A stretch of 64,000 nt of DNA, taken from the NCBI GenBank assembly GCA_020854035.1, contig JADZGE010000005.1, positions 30,766 to 94,765 of the forward strand. The letters run 5' to 3'. Both the position numbers and the translations under genes were made by a program. Below, in pieces: positions 51,561-61,467 of this stretch (the first letter of the stretch is position 1; each line of letters starts with the position of its first letter). Source of the DNA: Burkholderiales bacterium. Its GTDB lineage: Bacteria; Pseudomonadota; Gammaproteobacteria; Burkholderiales; SG8-41. Below the pieces are notes generated by a model. The model did not search any database. It was given only the letters and a program-made list of their open reading frames with translations, and was not told where the DNA came from.

Positions 51561-52656
51561 GTGACACGTGTGATCCATGCCTTTCTCTGTGATGCCCTTG
51601 CGATCATGCATCCCGTCGTGCTCGGGGGCATGGGATCGGGCGCCACTTCGCCGCTCGTCGCGGCGGTTTCGAACGCCGGTGGACTGGGCACGCTGGGAAC
51701 CGCTGGCGCGAGTGGCGCCAGGATCACGGCCGCCGCCAAGGCGATTCGGGACGAGACGGATGAACCTTTTGCCATCAACCATCTGCTTTTCAGGATGGAC
51801 GAGGAAAGTTGCGCCGCGACGCCCGCCGCTCGTCCTGCGGTCGTGGCCTTTGCGTGGGCAAGGAAGGACCAGGACCTGCGCGGCTGCTTCGAGCGGGCGC
51901 ACGACGAAGGCACGAACGTCGTGTACATGGCCGGCGAAGTCCCGGAAGCGTTGCGGGCGGTGGAAGCCGGCGCCGATTTCCTCGCTGCCCATGGCAGCGA
52001 GGCGGGTGGACATGTCGGCTGGATGGCCACCATGGTGATCGGCCCGCTGATCGTGAGGGTGGTGGCACCGGTCCCGGTACTGGCGGCCGGCGGCGTAGCG
52101 GACGGCCGCGGCCTCGCTGCTGCGCTTGCGCTGGGCGCGGAAGGCGCGCTGCTCGGGAGGCGATTCCCCGCCACCAGCGAGTCACCGTTGCGCGATGATT
52201 TCATGCGCACCATCGTCAGGAGTGACGGTCACGACACCGTGGTGACGGAGGCTCACGATATCGCCGCCGTTGAGGTGTGGCCGGGCGCGGTTGCGCCCGC
52301 AGAGAAACGCCTTCGTGGAGCGCTGGACCGGGAGGAAAGGGGCGCTGCGCCGGGATCGGATCGCAACGGCGAAAGCAGTCGCCGAGGCGCGCCGCTCCGG
52401 CGCTGTCGACGATGCGTCGCTCATGTTCGGCCAGGATGCCAGCCTGATCGACCCGGCCCGGCCGACCGCCGATGTCATCAACGATATGATCAGCGAAGCG
52501 AGTGCCTTCATCCGCACCGGTCTGAATCGTGTGGCGAGCTCGTGGGAATCGCTCCATGTCGCTGCACGGTGCAGCGCTTGCCGCGCTGGCAGACACGATC
52601 GAGCTCGTGAGACGGCGTACCATGTTGCCTGCCGAGGATCCATGAGGGAGAAATGA
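51561..52656 (+). pseudogene. Nitronate monooxygenase, frameshifted (or sequence error)
   Basis: The first part, from GTG 51561, encodes HPVVLGGMGSG, AAVSNAGGLGTLG and AAHGSEAGGHVG, the FMN-binding and active-site region of nitronate monooxygenase/2-nitropropane dioxygenase. At about 52285-52310 the match leaves this frame (after EVWPGA) and continues in the next one as RNAFVERWTGR and ASLMFGQDASLIDP, the family C-terminus. One inserted base or two lost bases explain this. The second frame ends TGA at 52656 in an ATGA overlap with the next gene, which suggests that the intact form was part of this operon. It would oxidise nitronates. Confidence 0.8.
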
Positions 52657-52865
52657 AGGAAGGTCTTAGGCCCGGGCTGATCCGGGAGCACGGCCGTCAG
52701 CTCGCGCGGCTCGAAATCGGCGTGGAGCGGGCGGCCGAACTTGCCGCCGAAGTCGGACGACTCAACGATGCGGTGCTCGGTGGGGCCGCGCGCCTCGACT
52801 TCAACGACGAGCCGGCGCGCTTCGCCGCGTTGCTCGAATCGTATCGGAAGAAGGCAAGACGATGA
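52653..52865 (+). CDS. AtzG-like small subunit (DUF4089-type)
   Basis: 70 residues with an ATGA overlap at both ends. It is a short helical protein with IGVERAAELAAEVGRLNDAV (residues about 22-41) and a characteristic tail LDFNDEPARFAALLES. This pattern and its place just before an amidase resemble AtzG, which binds the AtzE amidase and supports its stability. The identification rests on size, tail and context, with no structural proof. Confidence 0.7.
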   Translation: MKEGLRPGLIREHGRQLARLEIGVERAAELAAEVGRLNDAVLGGAARLDFNDEPARFAALLESYRKKARR

Positions 52866-54274
52866 GGCACGATCCGCTCAGCCTCAGCCTGACCGAGGCG
52901 GCCGACGCCATCCGGCGCAAGCGCCTGTCCTCGGTCGAGATCACGCAGGCGTGCATCGACCGCGCGCTCGAGGTGCAGCCGAAGATCAACTGTTTCATCC
53001 GGATCGAGGCGGAGCGGGCACTGGCCGCGGCGGAGAAGGCCGACCGCTCGCTCAGGCGCAGCCGCAAGATCGGGCCGCTCCACGGTGTGCCGCTCGCCCA
53101 CAAGGACATGTATTACCGCGCCGGCGAACTCTCCACCTGCGGCTCCCGGATCCTCAGGGAATACCGGCCGGCGGTGACCGGCACGGCGGTGGAACGCCTT
53201 GTCGCGGCCGGCGCGATCTGGCTCGGCGGGCTCAACATGTCGGAGTTTGCGGCCAATCCCACCGGACACAACGAGCATTTCGGTGACTGCCGCAACCCGT
53301 GGAATCCGGCACATATTACCGGTGGTTCCTCCAGCGGTTCCGGTTCGGCCGTCGCCGCGCGCGCCTGCTACGGGTCGCTCGGCTCCGACACGGGAGGTTC
53401 GGTGCGGCTGCCCGCCGCAGCCTGCGGCGTCGTCGGACTCAAGCCCACGTACGGGCTCATCAGCCGCTACGGCATCATGCCGCGCTCGTGGTCGCAGGAC
53501 ACGGTCGGACCACTCACCCGGACCGTTCGCGATTGCGCGCGCCTGACCCGCGTCATTGCCGGAGCCGATCCGAAGGACCCCACGTGCTCGGCCGGCCGCG
53601 TGCCCGACTACGAGCGCGAGCTCGCCGGCCGGATCAGAGATGTGAGAATCGGCGTGCCGGTCAACCACTATTACGACGGCGCGACCGAGGACGTGCGCGC
53701 GCGCATGCGCGAAAGCGTCGCAGTGTTCAAGTCGCTCGGCGCGCGCATCGTCAGGCTCGCGGTGCCGGACCCGCAGGAGATCTTCTCGCTCTCGACGGTG
53801 GTCTCCCAGTCGGAGGCGGCCACGATACACGGCCCGTGGCTGCGCGCGCGCAGCGGGGATTACTCGCTCTACGTGCGCAGCCGCATGGAGGCCGGGTTCC
53901 ACATTCCGGCGGCGACCTATCTGCAGGCGCTCAACCTGCGCTCGCGCGTGCTGGCCGATTTCATGGAAAAGGTCTACACGAAGGTCGACCTCGTCCATAC
54001 CCCGGTCATGGTGATGCCGCCACCCACCATCGCCGAGACGGCGCCGAAGGGGTCGGGCGAGGTCGCCGGTATCGTCGGCCGCATCACGCGCAACACGCGG
54101 CCGACGAACTACCTCGGCCTGCCGGCCTTGTCGGTGCCAGCCGGATTTTCGGAGGACGGCCTGCCGATCGCGTTCCAGCTGATGGGGCCGCCTTTCTCGG
54201 AAGCGCTCATCTTCCGTTCGGCGCACCTCTACCAGCAGGAGACGGACTGGCATGCAGCCATGCCTTCGCTGTAG
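52862..54274 (+). CDS. Amidase of the amidase-signature family (AtzE/GatA-like)
   Basis: 470 residues, starting in an ATGA overlap with the AtzG-like gene. The Ser-Ser-Lys triad is complete: Lys81 in AHKDMYY, cis-Ser156 in GGSSSGSG, and nucleophile Ser180 in GSDTGGS; the 24-residue spacing of the serines equals that in FAAH. It hydrolyses an amide to acid and ammonia. Beside an AtzG-like partner, an ABC importer and a carbamoylase, it may act on imported ureides or amides. It could also serve the amides from the nitrile hydratase 3.5 kb away, on the other strand. Confidence 0.93.
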   Translation: MRHDPLSLSLTEAADAIRRKRLSSVEITQACIDRALEVQPKINCFIRIEAERALAAAEKADRSLRRSRKIGPLHGVPLAHKDMYYRAGELSTCGSRILREYRPAVTGTAVERLVAAGAIWLGGLNMSEFAANPTGHNEHFGDCRNPWNPAHITGGSSSGSGSAVAARACYGSLGSDTGGSVRLPAAACGVVGLKPTYGLISRYGIMPRSWSQDTVGPLTRTVRDCARLTRVIAGADPKDPTCSAGRVPDYERELAGRIRDVRIGVPVNHYYDGATEDVRARMRESVAVFKSLGARIVRLAVPDPQEIFSLSTVVSQSEAATIHGPWLRARSGDYSLYVRSRMEAGFHIPAATYLQALNLRSRVLADFMEKVYTKVDLVHTPVMVMPPPTIAETAPKGSGEVAGIVGRITRNTRPTNYLGLPALSVPAGFSEDGLPIAFQLMGPPFSEALIFRSAHLYQQETDWHAAMPSL

Positions 54275-54377
54275 CAGGCGCGGGCAGGAAGGACGCAACG
54301 GAGCAGGGGAAGATCGCGCGGGATTCGCGTCGTCGGGGAGCAGGGCGCAACACTCGCCTTTCGCAGGTACGGTTCTC

Positions 54378-55394
54378 ATGAATGACGACAGCATCCAACC
54401 GCTCGCGCTCGTCGAGGACCTGTCGGTCAGGTTCGTGGGCCGCGAATCGACGGTGCACGCGGTGAACGGCATCTCCTTCGTGTTGCGGCGCGGCGAGGTG
54501 CTCGGCATTCTGGGCGAGTCGGGATCGGGGAAGAGCGTCACCCTGCGAGCGCTGATGCGGCTGCTGCCGCGCGGCAAGGCGAGCGTCTCGGGCCGCATCG
54601 AGATCGCCGGGCACGACGTCATGGCGATGCCGGAGAAGGCGCTCGCCCGGTTTCGCGGCGCAACGGCCGCCATGGTGTTTCAGGAACCGATGAGCGCGCT
54701 CGATCCGGTCTATACCGTCGGCCAGCAGATCGTGGAGACGCTCGCGCGCCACGAGAGCATGAGCGGAGGGGCGGCGGCGAAGCGGGCGCTCGAGTTGCTC
54801 GACCTGGTGCAGATTCCTTCCGCGCGGCGGCGCCTCGATGCCTATCCGCACCAGCTCTCCGGTGGGTTGCGGCAGCGCGCGATGATCGCGCTCGCCCTCT
54901 CATGCCGGCCGGCGCTGCTGCTCGCGGATGAGCCGACGACCGCCCTCGATGCCACGGTGCAGATTCAGATCCTGCTCCTCCTTCGCGGCCTGCAGAAGGA
55001 GCTCGGCATGGGGATGATCTTCGTCACGCATGACCTCGGCGTCGCGCTCGAGGTGTCTCACCGGCTGGCCGTGATGTATGCCGGCCGCTTCGTCGAGACC
55101 GGTCCGGTCGGCGCCGTTGCGCGGCAGCCGCGTCATCCCTACACCGAGGGGCTGCTGAACTCGACCGTGCAAGCTGTGCCGCGACGCACGCGCTTGACGC
55201 CGATTCCTGGTTCCCCGCCCAATCCCGCACGGCTGGCGCCCGGCTGCAGTTTCGCTCCGCGCTGTCCCTACGCGGTCGCCCCGTGCACGCAGGCACTGCC
55301 GGAACTCGAGACGGCAGGCGCCGCATCCGAGCCGCATCTTGCACGTTGCATCCGCTCCGGGCTGGTCGGACGGCAAAGTGCCGTTCCCGCATGA
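54378..55394 (+). CDS. ABC transporter ATP-binding protein, DppD/OppD type
   Basis: 338 residues from ATG 54378. Walker A GESGSGKS (near 43), Q-loop [12 protein letters not shown], signature [15 protein letters not shown] and Walker [17 protein letters not shown] are all there. The C-terminal oligopeptide/dipeptide domain has the FeS-ligand pattern [15 protein letters not shown] (cysteines near 291, 297 and 304). It is the first gene of an importer with DppA, B, C and F types downstream. Such transporters take up peptides, but also nickel or amide-bearing compounds. Confidence 0.92.
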   Translation: MNDDSIQPLALVEDLSVRFVGRESTVHAVNGISFVLRRGEVLGILGESGSGKSVTLRALMRLLPRGKASVSGRIEIAGHDVMAMPEKALARFRGATAAMVFQEPMSALDPVYTVGQQIVETLARHESMSGGAAAKRALELLDLVQIPSARRRLDAYPHQLSGGLRQRAMIALALSCRPALLLADEPTTALDATVQIQILLLLRGLQKELGMGMIFVTHDLGVALEVSHRLAVMYAGRFVETGPVGAVARQPRHPYTEGLLNSTVQAVPRRTRLTPIPGSPPNPARLAPGCSFAPRCPYAVAPCTQALPELETAGAASEPHLARCIRSGLVGRQSAVPA

Positions 55395-55523
55395 GCGCCG
55401 CACCGCCAACCGGCCGGATTTCCGCCGCTGGTGTTGCCGCCGCGATCGCCGCGGGGAGGTTCACGGCGAGTTTCGGACCTCGGGAACCGATTGCAGCGCT
55501 ATCGTCAACGTAAGGAGGAAGCG

Positions 55524-57134
55524 ATGAAGTCGAGACATCTGAAACTGGCGGTTCTGGCCGCGACGCTGGCGGGGGTACTTGCCGTCCACCCGGCCTGGGC
55601 GCAGTCGAAGCCGTTGCGCGTGGGCATGACGCTCTCCGACATTCCGACCACGAGCGGACAGCCGAACGGCGGCTTCGAGGGCTACCGCATGACCGGCTAC
55701 ACGCTCTACGACGCGCTCATCAACTGGAAGCTGGACGACCCGAAGATCGCGCCGACGCTGACACCGGGGCTGGCGACCGAATGGAAGGTCGACGACCAGG
55801 ACAAGACCCGGTGGATCTTCAAGCTGCGCAAGGGCGTCAAGTTCCATGATGGATCCGAATTCAACGCCGACGCGGTCATCTGGAACCTCGAGAAGCTCTT
55901 CACCAAGGAAGCCCCGCAGCACGACCCGCGGCAGACCGCCCAGGTGCGGGGCCGCATCCAGGCACTGAAGTCCTGGCGCAGGATCGACGACTACACCGTC
56001 GAACTCACCACGAACGTGCCGGATTCGTCGTTTCCCTTCCAGGTGACATACGTCTTCTATTCGAGCCCGGCGCAGTACGAGAAGCTCGGCCGTGACTGGA
56101 ACAGGTTCTCGCAGCAGCCTTCGGGCACGGGCCCGTTCCGCCTGGATCGCCTGGTGCCGCGCGAACGCGCCGAGCTCGTGCGCAATTCCGGCTACTGGGA
56201 TCCGAAACGGGTGCCGAAGTCGGAGCGCGTCGTATTGCTGCCGATCCCGGAGGCGACCACCCGCGCCTCGGCCCTCCTTTCCGGACAGGTCGATTTCATC
56301 GAGGCGCCGCCCCCCGACTTCATCCCGAGACTGAAGCAACAGGGCTTCCAGATCACGGCCAACGTCTATCCGCATTTCTGGCCCTACTTCATGAGCTTCC
56401 GGGACGACTCGCCATGGCGTGACCTGCGCGTGCGCAGGGCGGTCAATCTCGCGATCGATCGGGGGGGTATCGTCAAGCTTCTCGGCGGCTACGCCGAACC
56501 GGCCGTCGGCGTGATGGACGACTCCAGCCCGTGGTTCGGCAAGCCGTCGTTCAAGATCCGCTACGACCCGGCGGCGGCGAAGAAGCTCATCGCAGAGGCG
56601 GGCTACTCCGACGCGAAGCCGCTCACGCTCAAGGTGCTGGTGGCGCCGTCCGGTTCGGGCCAGATGCTGCCCAAGCCGATGAACGAGTACATCCAGCAGA
56701 ATCTCAAGGCGGTCGGCATCAACCTCGAACTCATCACGGTGGACTGGGAGCAGGTGCGCAACTGCCGGCGCGCCGGGCTCGGCTCAGAGGCGTGCCGGGG
56801 TGCGCACGGCGCCAACAACTCCTCGGCGACGGTGGATCCGTACAGCGCGTTCAAGCGCGTCTATTACAGCAAGAGCGTTCCTCCCAACGGGTTCAACTGC
56901 ATGTTCTACGCGGACGCCAGGGTCGACGGCCTCGTCGAGAAGGCATTCGCCGCATTCGACGAGAAGGTGCGCGACAAGCTGCTCGCGGAGCTCCACGCCT
57001 ACCTGGTCGACCAGGCGGTCGACGTGTGGGTGGTGCACGACGTCGGTCCGCGCGCGATGTCGTCCAGGGTGCGGGGCTGGGTGCAGGTGAAACACTGGTT
57101 CCAGGATCTCGCGCCGGTTTACGTCGCCAACTGA
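55524..57134 (+). CDS. ABC transporter substrate-binding protein, DppA/SBP_bac_5 family
   Basis: 536 residues from ATG 55524 with a strong TAAGGAGGAA site. Signal peptide MKSRHLKLAVLAATLAGVLAVHPAWA, cut before QSKPLRVGM. Family motifs are LRKGVKFHDGSEFNADAV (near 90; part quoted as VKFHDGS) and VRRAVNLAIDRGGIVKLL (near 300; part quoted as RRAVNLAIDR). The ligand is not predictable. Neighbouring amidase and carbamoylase genes make an N-carbamoyl or amide compound a reasonable guess. Confidence 0.93.
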   Translation: MKSRHLKLAVLAATLAGVLAVHPAWAQSKPLRVGMTLSDIPTTSGQPNGGFEGYRMTGYTLYDALINWKLDDPKIAPTLTPGLATEWKVDDQDKTRWIFKLRKGVKFHDGSEFNADAVIWNLEKLFTKEAPQHDPRQTAQVRGRIQALKSWRRIDDYTVELTTNVPDSSFPFQVTYVFYSSPAQYEKLGRDWNRFSQQPSGTGPFRLDRLVPRERAELVRNSGYWDPKRVPKSERVVLLPIPEATTRASALLSGQVDFIEAPPPDFIPRLKQQGFQITANVYPHFWPYFMSFRDDSPWRDLRVRRAVNLAIDRGGIVKLLGGYAEPAVGVMDDSSPWFGKPSFKIRYDPAAAKKLIAEAGYSDAKPLTLKVLVAPSGSGQMLPKPMNEYIQQNLKAVGINLELITVDWEQVRNCRRAGLGSEACRGAHGANNSSATVDPYSAFKRVYYSKSVPPNGFNCMFYADARVDGLVEKAFAAFDEKVRDKLLAELHAYLVDQAVDVWVVHDVGPRAMSSRVRGWVQVKHWFQDLAPVYVAN

Positions 57135-57266
57135 ATGGGGAATCGAAACCAGCGCGGGGGCTGACCGGTGATCGGACGGATCGAGCGGCCCGCATCCGGT
57201 CGCTGATGGCCCGGGCCGGCGCGCGGTTCGCCGCTCACCGTTCACCGGCCGGGGCACTGCCATCCA

Positions 57267-58208
57267 ATGCTCTACTACATCCTTCGCCGCATCCTCTACA
57301 CCATACCGATCGCGCTCGGCGTGTCGCTGGTCGTGTTCGCGCTGGTACATCTCGCGCCGGGCGATCCGCTGTCGGCGGTGGTCGGCGAGATCGACGAGAA
57401 CATGCTCGCCGAGATGCGCGCCGCGTTTGGCTACGACAAGCCGCTGCCGCTGCAGTATCTCTACTGGCTCGCGAGCGCGCTGACCGGCGACATGGGATAC
57501 TCGTTGCGCACCGGCGCGCCCGTGTTCAGGATCCTGATCGACGCGGCGGCTAACACCATCGCGCTCGGCGTCGCGGCTTCGCTGGCGGGTTTCGCGATCG
57601 GCGCGTGCTTCGGAATGCTCGCGGGCTATCACCACGGAACGTGGCTTGACAAGGTGGTCTCCGCGACCGGCATCGTCGGCGTGAGCATTCCGCATTACTG
57701 GCTCGCGATCCTGCTGGTGATCGTGTTCGCGGTGGAGCTGGGATGGCTGCCCGCGATGGGCGCCGGCACCGCAACTTCGATCTGGACATGGGAAGCGTGG
57801 CGCCACATGATCCTGCCCGTGATTGCGCTCGCCGCCATACCGACCGCGGTGGTGGCACGCACCGCGCGCGCCTGCGTCATGGAAATCCTCAACATGGAAT
57901 TCGTCGAGGCGTTGCGCGCGCGCGGCCTCTCCGAGGGACGCATTCTGCTGCATGTCTCGCGCAACGCACTGCCCACGGTCCTCGCGGTAATGGGCCTGCA
58001 GTTCGCGCATCTGCTCGGCGGGTCCATCCTGGTGGAAACGGTGTTTTCCTGGCCTGGCACGGGCTATCTGCTCAACCTCGCCATTTTCGATCGCGACATT
58101 CCGGTGCTGCAGGGCACGATCCTGCTGCTCTCGTTATTCTTCGTTCTCACCAACGTCGCGGTCGACATACTCCAGACCTGGGCCGATCCGCGCATCAGCC
58201 GGAGCTGA
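57267..58208 (+). CDS. ABC transporter permease, DppB type
   Basis: 313 residues with six TM helices. MLYYILRRILYTIPIALGVSLVVF (N-terminus), AFGYDKPLPLQYLYWL and the EAA loop EFVEALRARGLSEGRILLHVSRNALP (near 212; part quoted as EALRARGLSE) are typical of DppB/OppB. It forms the inner-membrane channel with the DppC-type protein. ATG of the next gene lies one base after its stop. Confidence 0.93.
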   Translation: MLYYILRRILYTIPIALGVSLVVFALVHLAPGDPLSAVVGEIDENMLAEMRAAFGYDKPLPLQYLYWLASALTGDMGYSLRTGAPVFRILIDAAANTIALGVAASLAGFAIGACFGMLAGYHHGTWLDKVVSATGIVGVSIPHYWLAILLVIVFAVELGWLPAMGAGTATSIWTWEAWRHMILPVIALAAIPTAVVARTARACVMEILNMEFVEALRARGLSEGRILLHVSRNALPTVLAVMGLQFAHLLGGSILVETVFSWPGTGYLLNLAIFDRDIPVLQGTILLLSLFFVLTNVAVDILQTWADPRISRS

Positions 58209-58209
58209 C

Positions 58210-59139
58210 ATGGATCGGGAAGAAAGGATTTCAGTCATCTTCGACGGGGCATCCGGGCGGGCGCCGGGGGCGATCGAAGTGCCGGTCGGTGAGCTCGAGC
58301 ACCGGACCTACTGGCAGGGAGTGAGGCGGCGGCTGCGGCGCGATTGCTTCACCATGGGCTGCGTGGCAATCCTGCTGGTCATCGCCAGTGCCGCCGTATT
58401 CGCGCCGTGGCTGGGTCTTCCCGATCCCGGCGCATCGGACTCCGCCCGGCGGCTGCTGCCGATGGGTTCGCCCGGACACCTTCTCGGCACCGACGAACTC
58501 GGCCGGGACATGCTGGCGCGGCTGATCCATGGCGGGCGGCTCTCGCTCACCATGGGGCTGCTGCCGGTTCTCGTCGCGCTCGGGATCGGCGGAACGCTCG
58601 GGCTCATCGCCGGTTTCCTCGGGGGCCGGGTCAACATGCTCATCATGCGCGCGACCGATGTCTTCTACGCGTTCCCCTCGATCCTGCTCGCGGTGGCGAT
58701 CGCGGGCGCGCTGGGCGCGGGCGTGGAAAACGCGCTCCTCGCGATCACGATCGTCTTCATCCCGCCGTTGACGCGGGTCACCGAATCGGTGACGACGCAG
58801 GTGCGTACCATGGATTTCGTCGAGGCCGCGCGCGCGAGCGGGGCGGGCACTTTCATGGTCGTGCGCACGCACGTGCTCGGCAACGTCATGGGGCCGGTAT
58901 TCGTCTACGCCAGCGTCCTGGTGAGCGTTTCGATCGTGATCGCGGCGGGACTGTCATTCATCGGACTGGGCGCGAGCCCTCCCGCGGCCGAGTGGGGTCT
59001 CATGCTTAACACGCTGCGCGAATCGATCTTTCTCGCGCCGGTCAACGCGATTCTGCCCGGGTTCATGATCTTCATCACCTCGATGTGCTTCAACCTGATC
59101 AGCGATGGACTGCGCAGCGCCATGGATGTCCGGCTGTGA
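58210..59139 (+). CDS. ABC transporter permease, DppC type
   Basis: 309 residues; cytoplasmic N-terminus of about 45 residues, then six TM helices. LLGTDELGRDMLARLIHGGRLSL (near 95; part quoted as GTDELGRDML) is the family motif, and DFVEAARASGAG (near 200) the EAA loop. It pairs with the DppB-type subunit. Its stop overlaps the ATG of the last ATPase gene (TGATG). Confidence 0.93.
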   Translation: MDREERISVIFDGASGRAPGAIEVPVGELEHRTYWQGVRRRLRRDCFTMGCVAILLVIASAAVFAPWLGLPDPGASDSARRLLPMGSPGHLLGTDELGRDMLARLIHGGRLSLTMGLLPVLVALGIGGTLGLIAGFLGGRVNMLIMRATDVFYAFPSILLAVAIAGALGAGVENALLAITIVFIPPLTRVTESVTTQVRTMDFVEAARASGAGTFMVVRTHVLGNVMGPVFVYASVLVSVSIVIAAGLSFIGLGASPPAAEWGLMLNTLRESIFLAPVNAILPGFMIFITSMCFNLISDGLRSAMDVRL

Positions 59140-60194
59140 TGGATAGTGCGGCGAGCGATCTCCTGGAGGTGCGCGGCCTGCGCAAGTACTTCCCGGTGAA
59201 GACTGCGCGCCTGTTCGCGCCGAAGCTCAGGGTGCAGGCCGTCGATGACGTGAGCTTTTCGATCCGGCCGGGCGAAACGCTGGGCATCGTCGGGGAGTCG
59301 GGTTGCGGCAAGTCGACCACCGCGCGCCTGCTGATGCACCTCGTGGTTCCGGATGGTGGAGAGGTCGCCCTTGGCGGTCGCCGCCTGGGCGGGGCACCGG
59401 GTCTCACGCTGCGCGAGCTGCGGCGTGAGATGCAGATGGTGTTCCAGGATTCCTACGCCTCGCTCAATCCCCGGCTTTCCGTGCAGGACAGCATCGCGTT
59501 CGGTCCGCGCGCGCATGGCGTGGCAAGGGAGCAGGCCGTGGCAAGAGCGCGCGAACTCCTCGGGCTCGTCGGCCTCGATCCTGGCCAGTTTTGCGCGCGC
59601 TACCCGCACGAGCTCTCCGGCGGGCAGCGCCAGCGCGTGAACATCGCGCGGGCGCTGGCGCTCGAGCCGAAACTGGTGATCCTCGACGAGGCGGTCTCCG
59701 CGCTCGACAAGTCGGTCGAGGCGCAGGTGCTCAACCTTCTGATGGACCTGAAGGCCCGGCTCGGCCTCACCTACCTCTTCATCTCCCACGATTTGAACGT
59801 GGTGCAATACGTGAGCGACCGGGTCCTCGTCATGTACCTCGGCAAGGTCGTCGAGCTCGGGCCCGTCGAGAACGTCTATCGCCAGCCGCGGCATCCCTAC
59901 ACGCAGGCGCTGCTTGCCTCACGTCCCTCGATGGACCCCGAGGTGCGGGTCGAGCGCTCGCCGATCTCCGGGGACCCCCCGAATCCGACCAATCCGCCTT
60001 CGGGTTGCCGCTTCCGCACCCGCTGCGCGCATGCCGAGGCAGTGTGCGGGCGGGTGGAGCCTGCATTGGCTGCGCGCGGTGCCGGCACGGATCACGTGGT
60101 CGCCTGTCACATGCACATCCCCGGCTCGGGTCACAGCCGCGAGGCGCGAGCGAACTCCGGCCCTCCCTTCAACCCTGCGCCAGCAGCCACGTGA
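59139..60194 (+). CDS. ABC transporter ATP-binding protein, DppF/OppF type
   Basis: 351 residues. GESGCGKSTT (Walker A, near 49), VFQDSYASLNPRLSV (Q-loop), LSGGQRQRVNIARAL (signature) and LVILDEAVSALDKSVEAQVL (Walker B region) are complete. The C-terminus has the GCRFRTRCAHAEAVC iron-sulfur/oligopeptide pattern. It is the last gene of the importer and its 3' end overlaps the 3' end of the convergent carbamoylase gene by 26 bases. Confidence 0.93.
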   Translation: MDSAASDLLEVRGLRKYFPVKTARLFAPKLRVQAVDDVSFSIRPGETLGIVGESGCGKSTTARLLMHLVVPDGGEVALGGRRLGGAPGLTLRELRREMQMVFQDSYASLNPRLSVQDSIAFGPRAHGVAREQAVARARELLGLVGLDPGQFCARYPHELSGGQRQRVNIARALALEPKLVILDEAVSALDKSVEAQVLNLLMDLKARLGLTYLFISHDLNVVQYVSDRVLVMYLGKVVELGPVENVYRQPRHPYTQALLASRPSMDPEVRVERSPISGDPPNPTNPPSGCRFRTRCAHAEAVCGRVEPALAARGAGTDHVVACHMHIPGSGHSREARANSGPPFNPAPAAT

Positions 60195-61467
60195 GAAGTC
60201 GCGTGCCGAGCGCGAAGTCGGTGATGTCCATCGCCTCGTCGGGATTGTGGCTGCCGTGGGTGTTGCGCACGAATATCATCGCGGCGGGGAAACCGGCCTG
60301 CACGAAATCCTGGGCGTCGTGACCGGCGCCGCTCGGGATGTCGATATGCGGTATGCCGAGAACGCGCGCGCCGTCGAGGAGCTGTGAGCGCAAGCCGGCA
60401 TCCATCGTGGCCGGGCTCTGCAACGAGAATGACCCGAGATCGAATCGCACGCGCCGGCGCGCTCCGATATCCTGCGCCAGACATCCGGCGAGCGTTGCCA
60501 TGTCGCCAAGCGTCGCTTCACTCTGGCTGCGGATGTCGAGACAGAAATTCGTTTCGCCGGGCACCTTGGTGAGCGCGTGGACCCTGCCGTCGGTGAACAG
60601 CATGCCGACCGTGAGCACGAGATCGGCACCGGCCGCGCGCGCGCGCTCCCATTGCAGATCGAGTTCACGAACCAGCTCGACCGTCGCCATCACCGCATCG
60701 CTCCGGTATTCGTGCGGCACCGCGCCGGAGTGGGTATAGGCGCCGAGGCAGCGGCAACTGCGGGCGCGGGCGGCACCCCGGATCGCAGTCACGATGCCGA
60801 CCGGAATGCGTTGGTCGGCGAGCACCGGCCCCTGCTCGATGTGAAGCTCGACATAGCCCCTGAATTTTCCGGGAAGAAGATGGGGCGTGCCCCGGCCGAC
60901 CGCGGTGGGATCGAAGCCCGCGGCGCGCATCTGTTCGCGCAGCGTGCGGCCGGTGCGGCTGTTGGCCGCGGAGTCGAGTTCCGCGGCCGGCAGCAGTCCC
61001 AGAGCGGCGCGGCTGCCGATGTGCCCGCCGTGATGGCCGCCGTACCAGGACGAAAGCTCCTCGGCGCGAATCCCCATCACCGTGATGTCGCAAGCGGGTG
61101 CACTGCCGGCCCGGCGCAACGCAGCCAGTGCCGTCATCCCGGCGACGACACCGGCCAGCCCGTCGAAGTTGCCGCCGCCCGGCACCGAGTCGACGTGCGA
61201 CCCGACAAGCCATCCCGGCAGCCCACGCTCCCGTCCCGGCAGCGTGAAGTAGCAGTTGCCGAACGGATCGCCGGCGATCTCGAGTTCGAGCGAGCGCGCG
61301 GTCCTTGTGAGAATGTCGACGGCGACCTGCTCGGCCGGGCTGTACGGTTCACGGCTGACGCCGGCGGTATCCGCGGTCCGTCGACCGATTTCGTCGAACA
61401 GCCCCGCGGCGAGCGGTATGCTGGCATCGAGGGCGCCGGCGAGCGGCGATGGCGATCGGGCAGTCAT
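60169..61467 (-). CDS. M20-family Zn-dependent amidohydrolase (N-carbamoyl-L-amino-acid hydrolase/allantoate amidohydrolase type)
   Basis: 432 residues. Metal-site motifs are GSHVDSVPGGGNFDG (near 87), RAEELSSW (near 133, Glu pair) and VELHIEQGP (near 204). ThrGlu-rich IPSGAGHDAQDF follows near 378. AllC/HyuC enzymes split N-carbamoyl groups to free ammonia and CO2. Its partner role with the amidase, AtzG-like protein and importer is inferred: a route to break down imported ureides or N-carbamoyl amino acids. The start ATG overlaps the VapC stop (ATGA), which is unexpected for an enzyme. Confidence 0.9.
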   Translation of the reverse strand: MTARSPSPLAGALDASIPLAAGLFDEIGRRTADTAGVSREPYSPAEQVAVDILTRTARSLELEIAGDPFGNCYFTLPGRERGLPGWLVGSHVDSVPGGGNFDGLAGVVAGMTALAALRRAGSAPACDITVMGIRAEELSSWYGGHHGGHIGSRAALGLLPAAELDSAANSRTGRTLREQMRAAGFDPTAVGRGTPHLLPGKFRGYVELHIEQGPVLADQRIPVGIVTAIRGAARARSCRCLGAYTHSGAVPHEYRSDAVMATVELVRELDLQWERARAAGADLVLTVGMLFTDGRVHALTKVPGETNFCLDIRSQSEATLGDMATLAGCLAQDIGARRRVRFDLGSFSLQSPATMDAGLRSQLLDGARVLGIPHIDIPSGAGHDAQDFVQAGFPAAMIFVRNTHGSHNPDEAMDITDFALGTRLLTWLLAQG

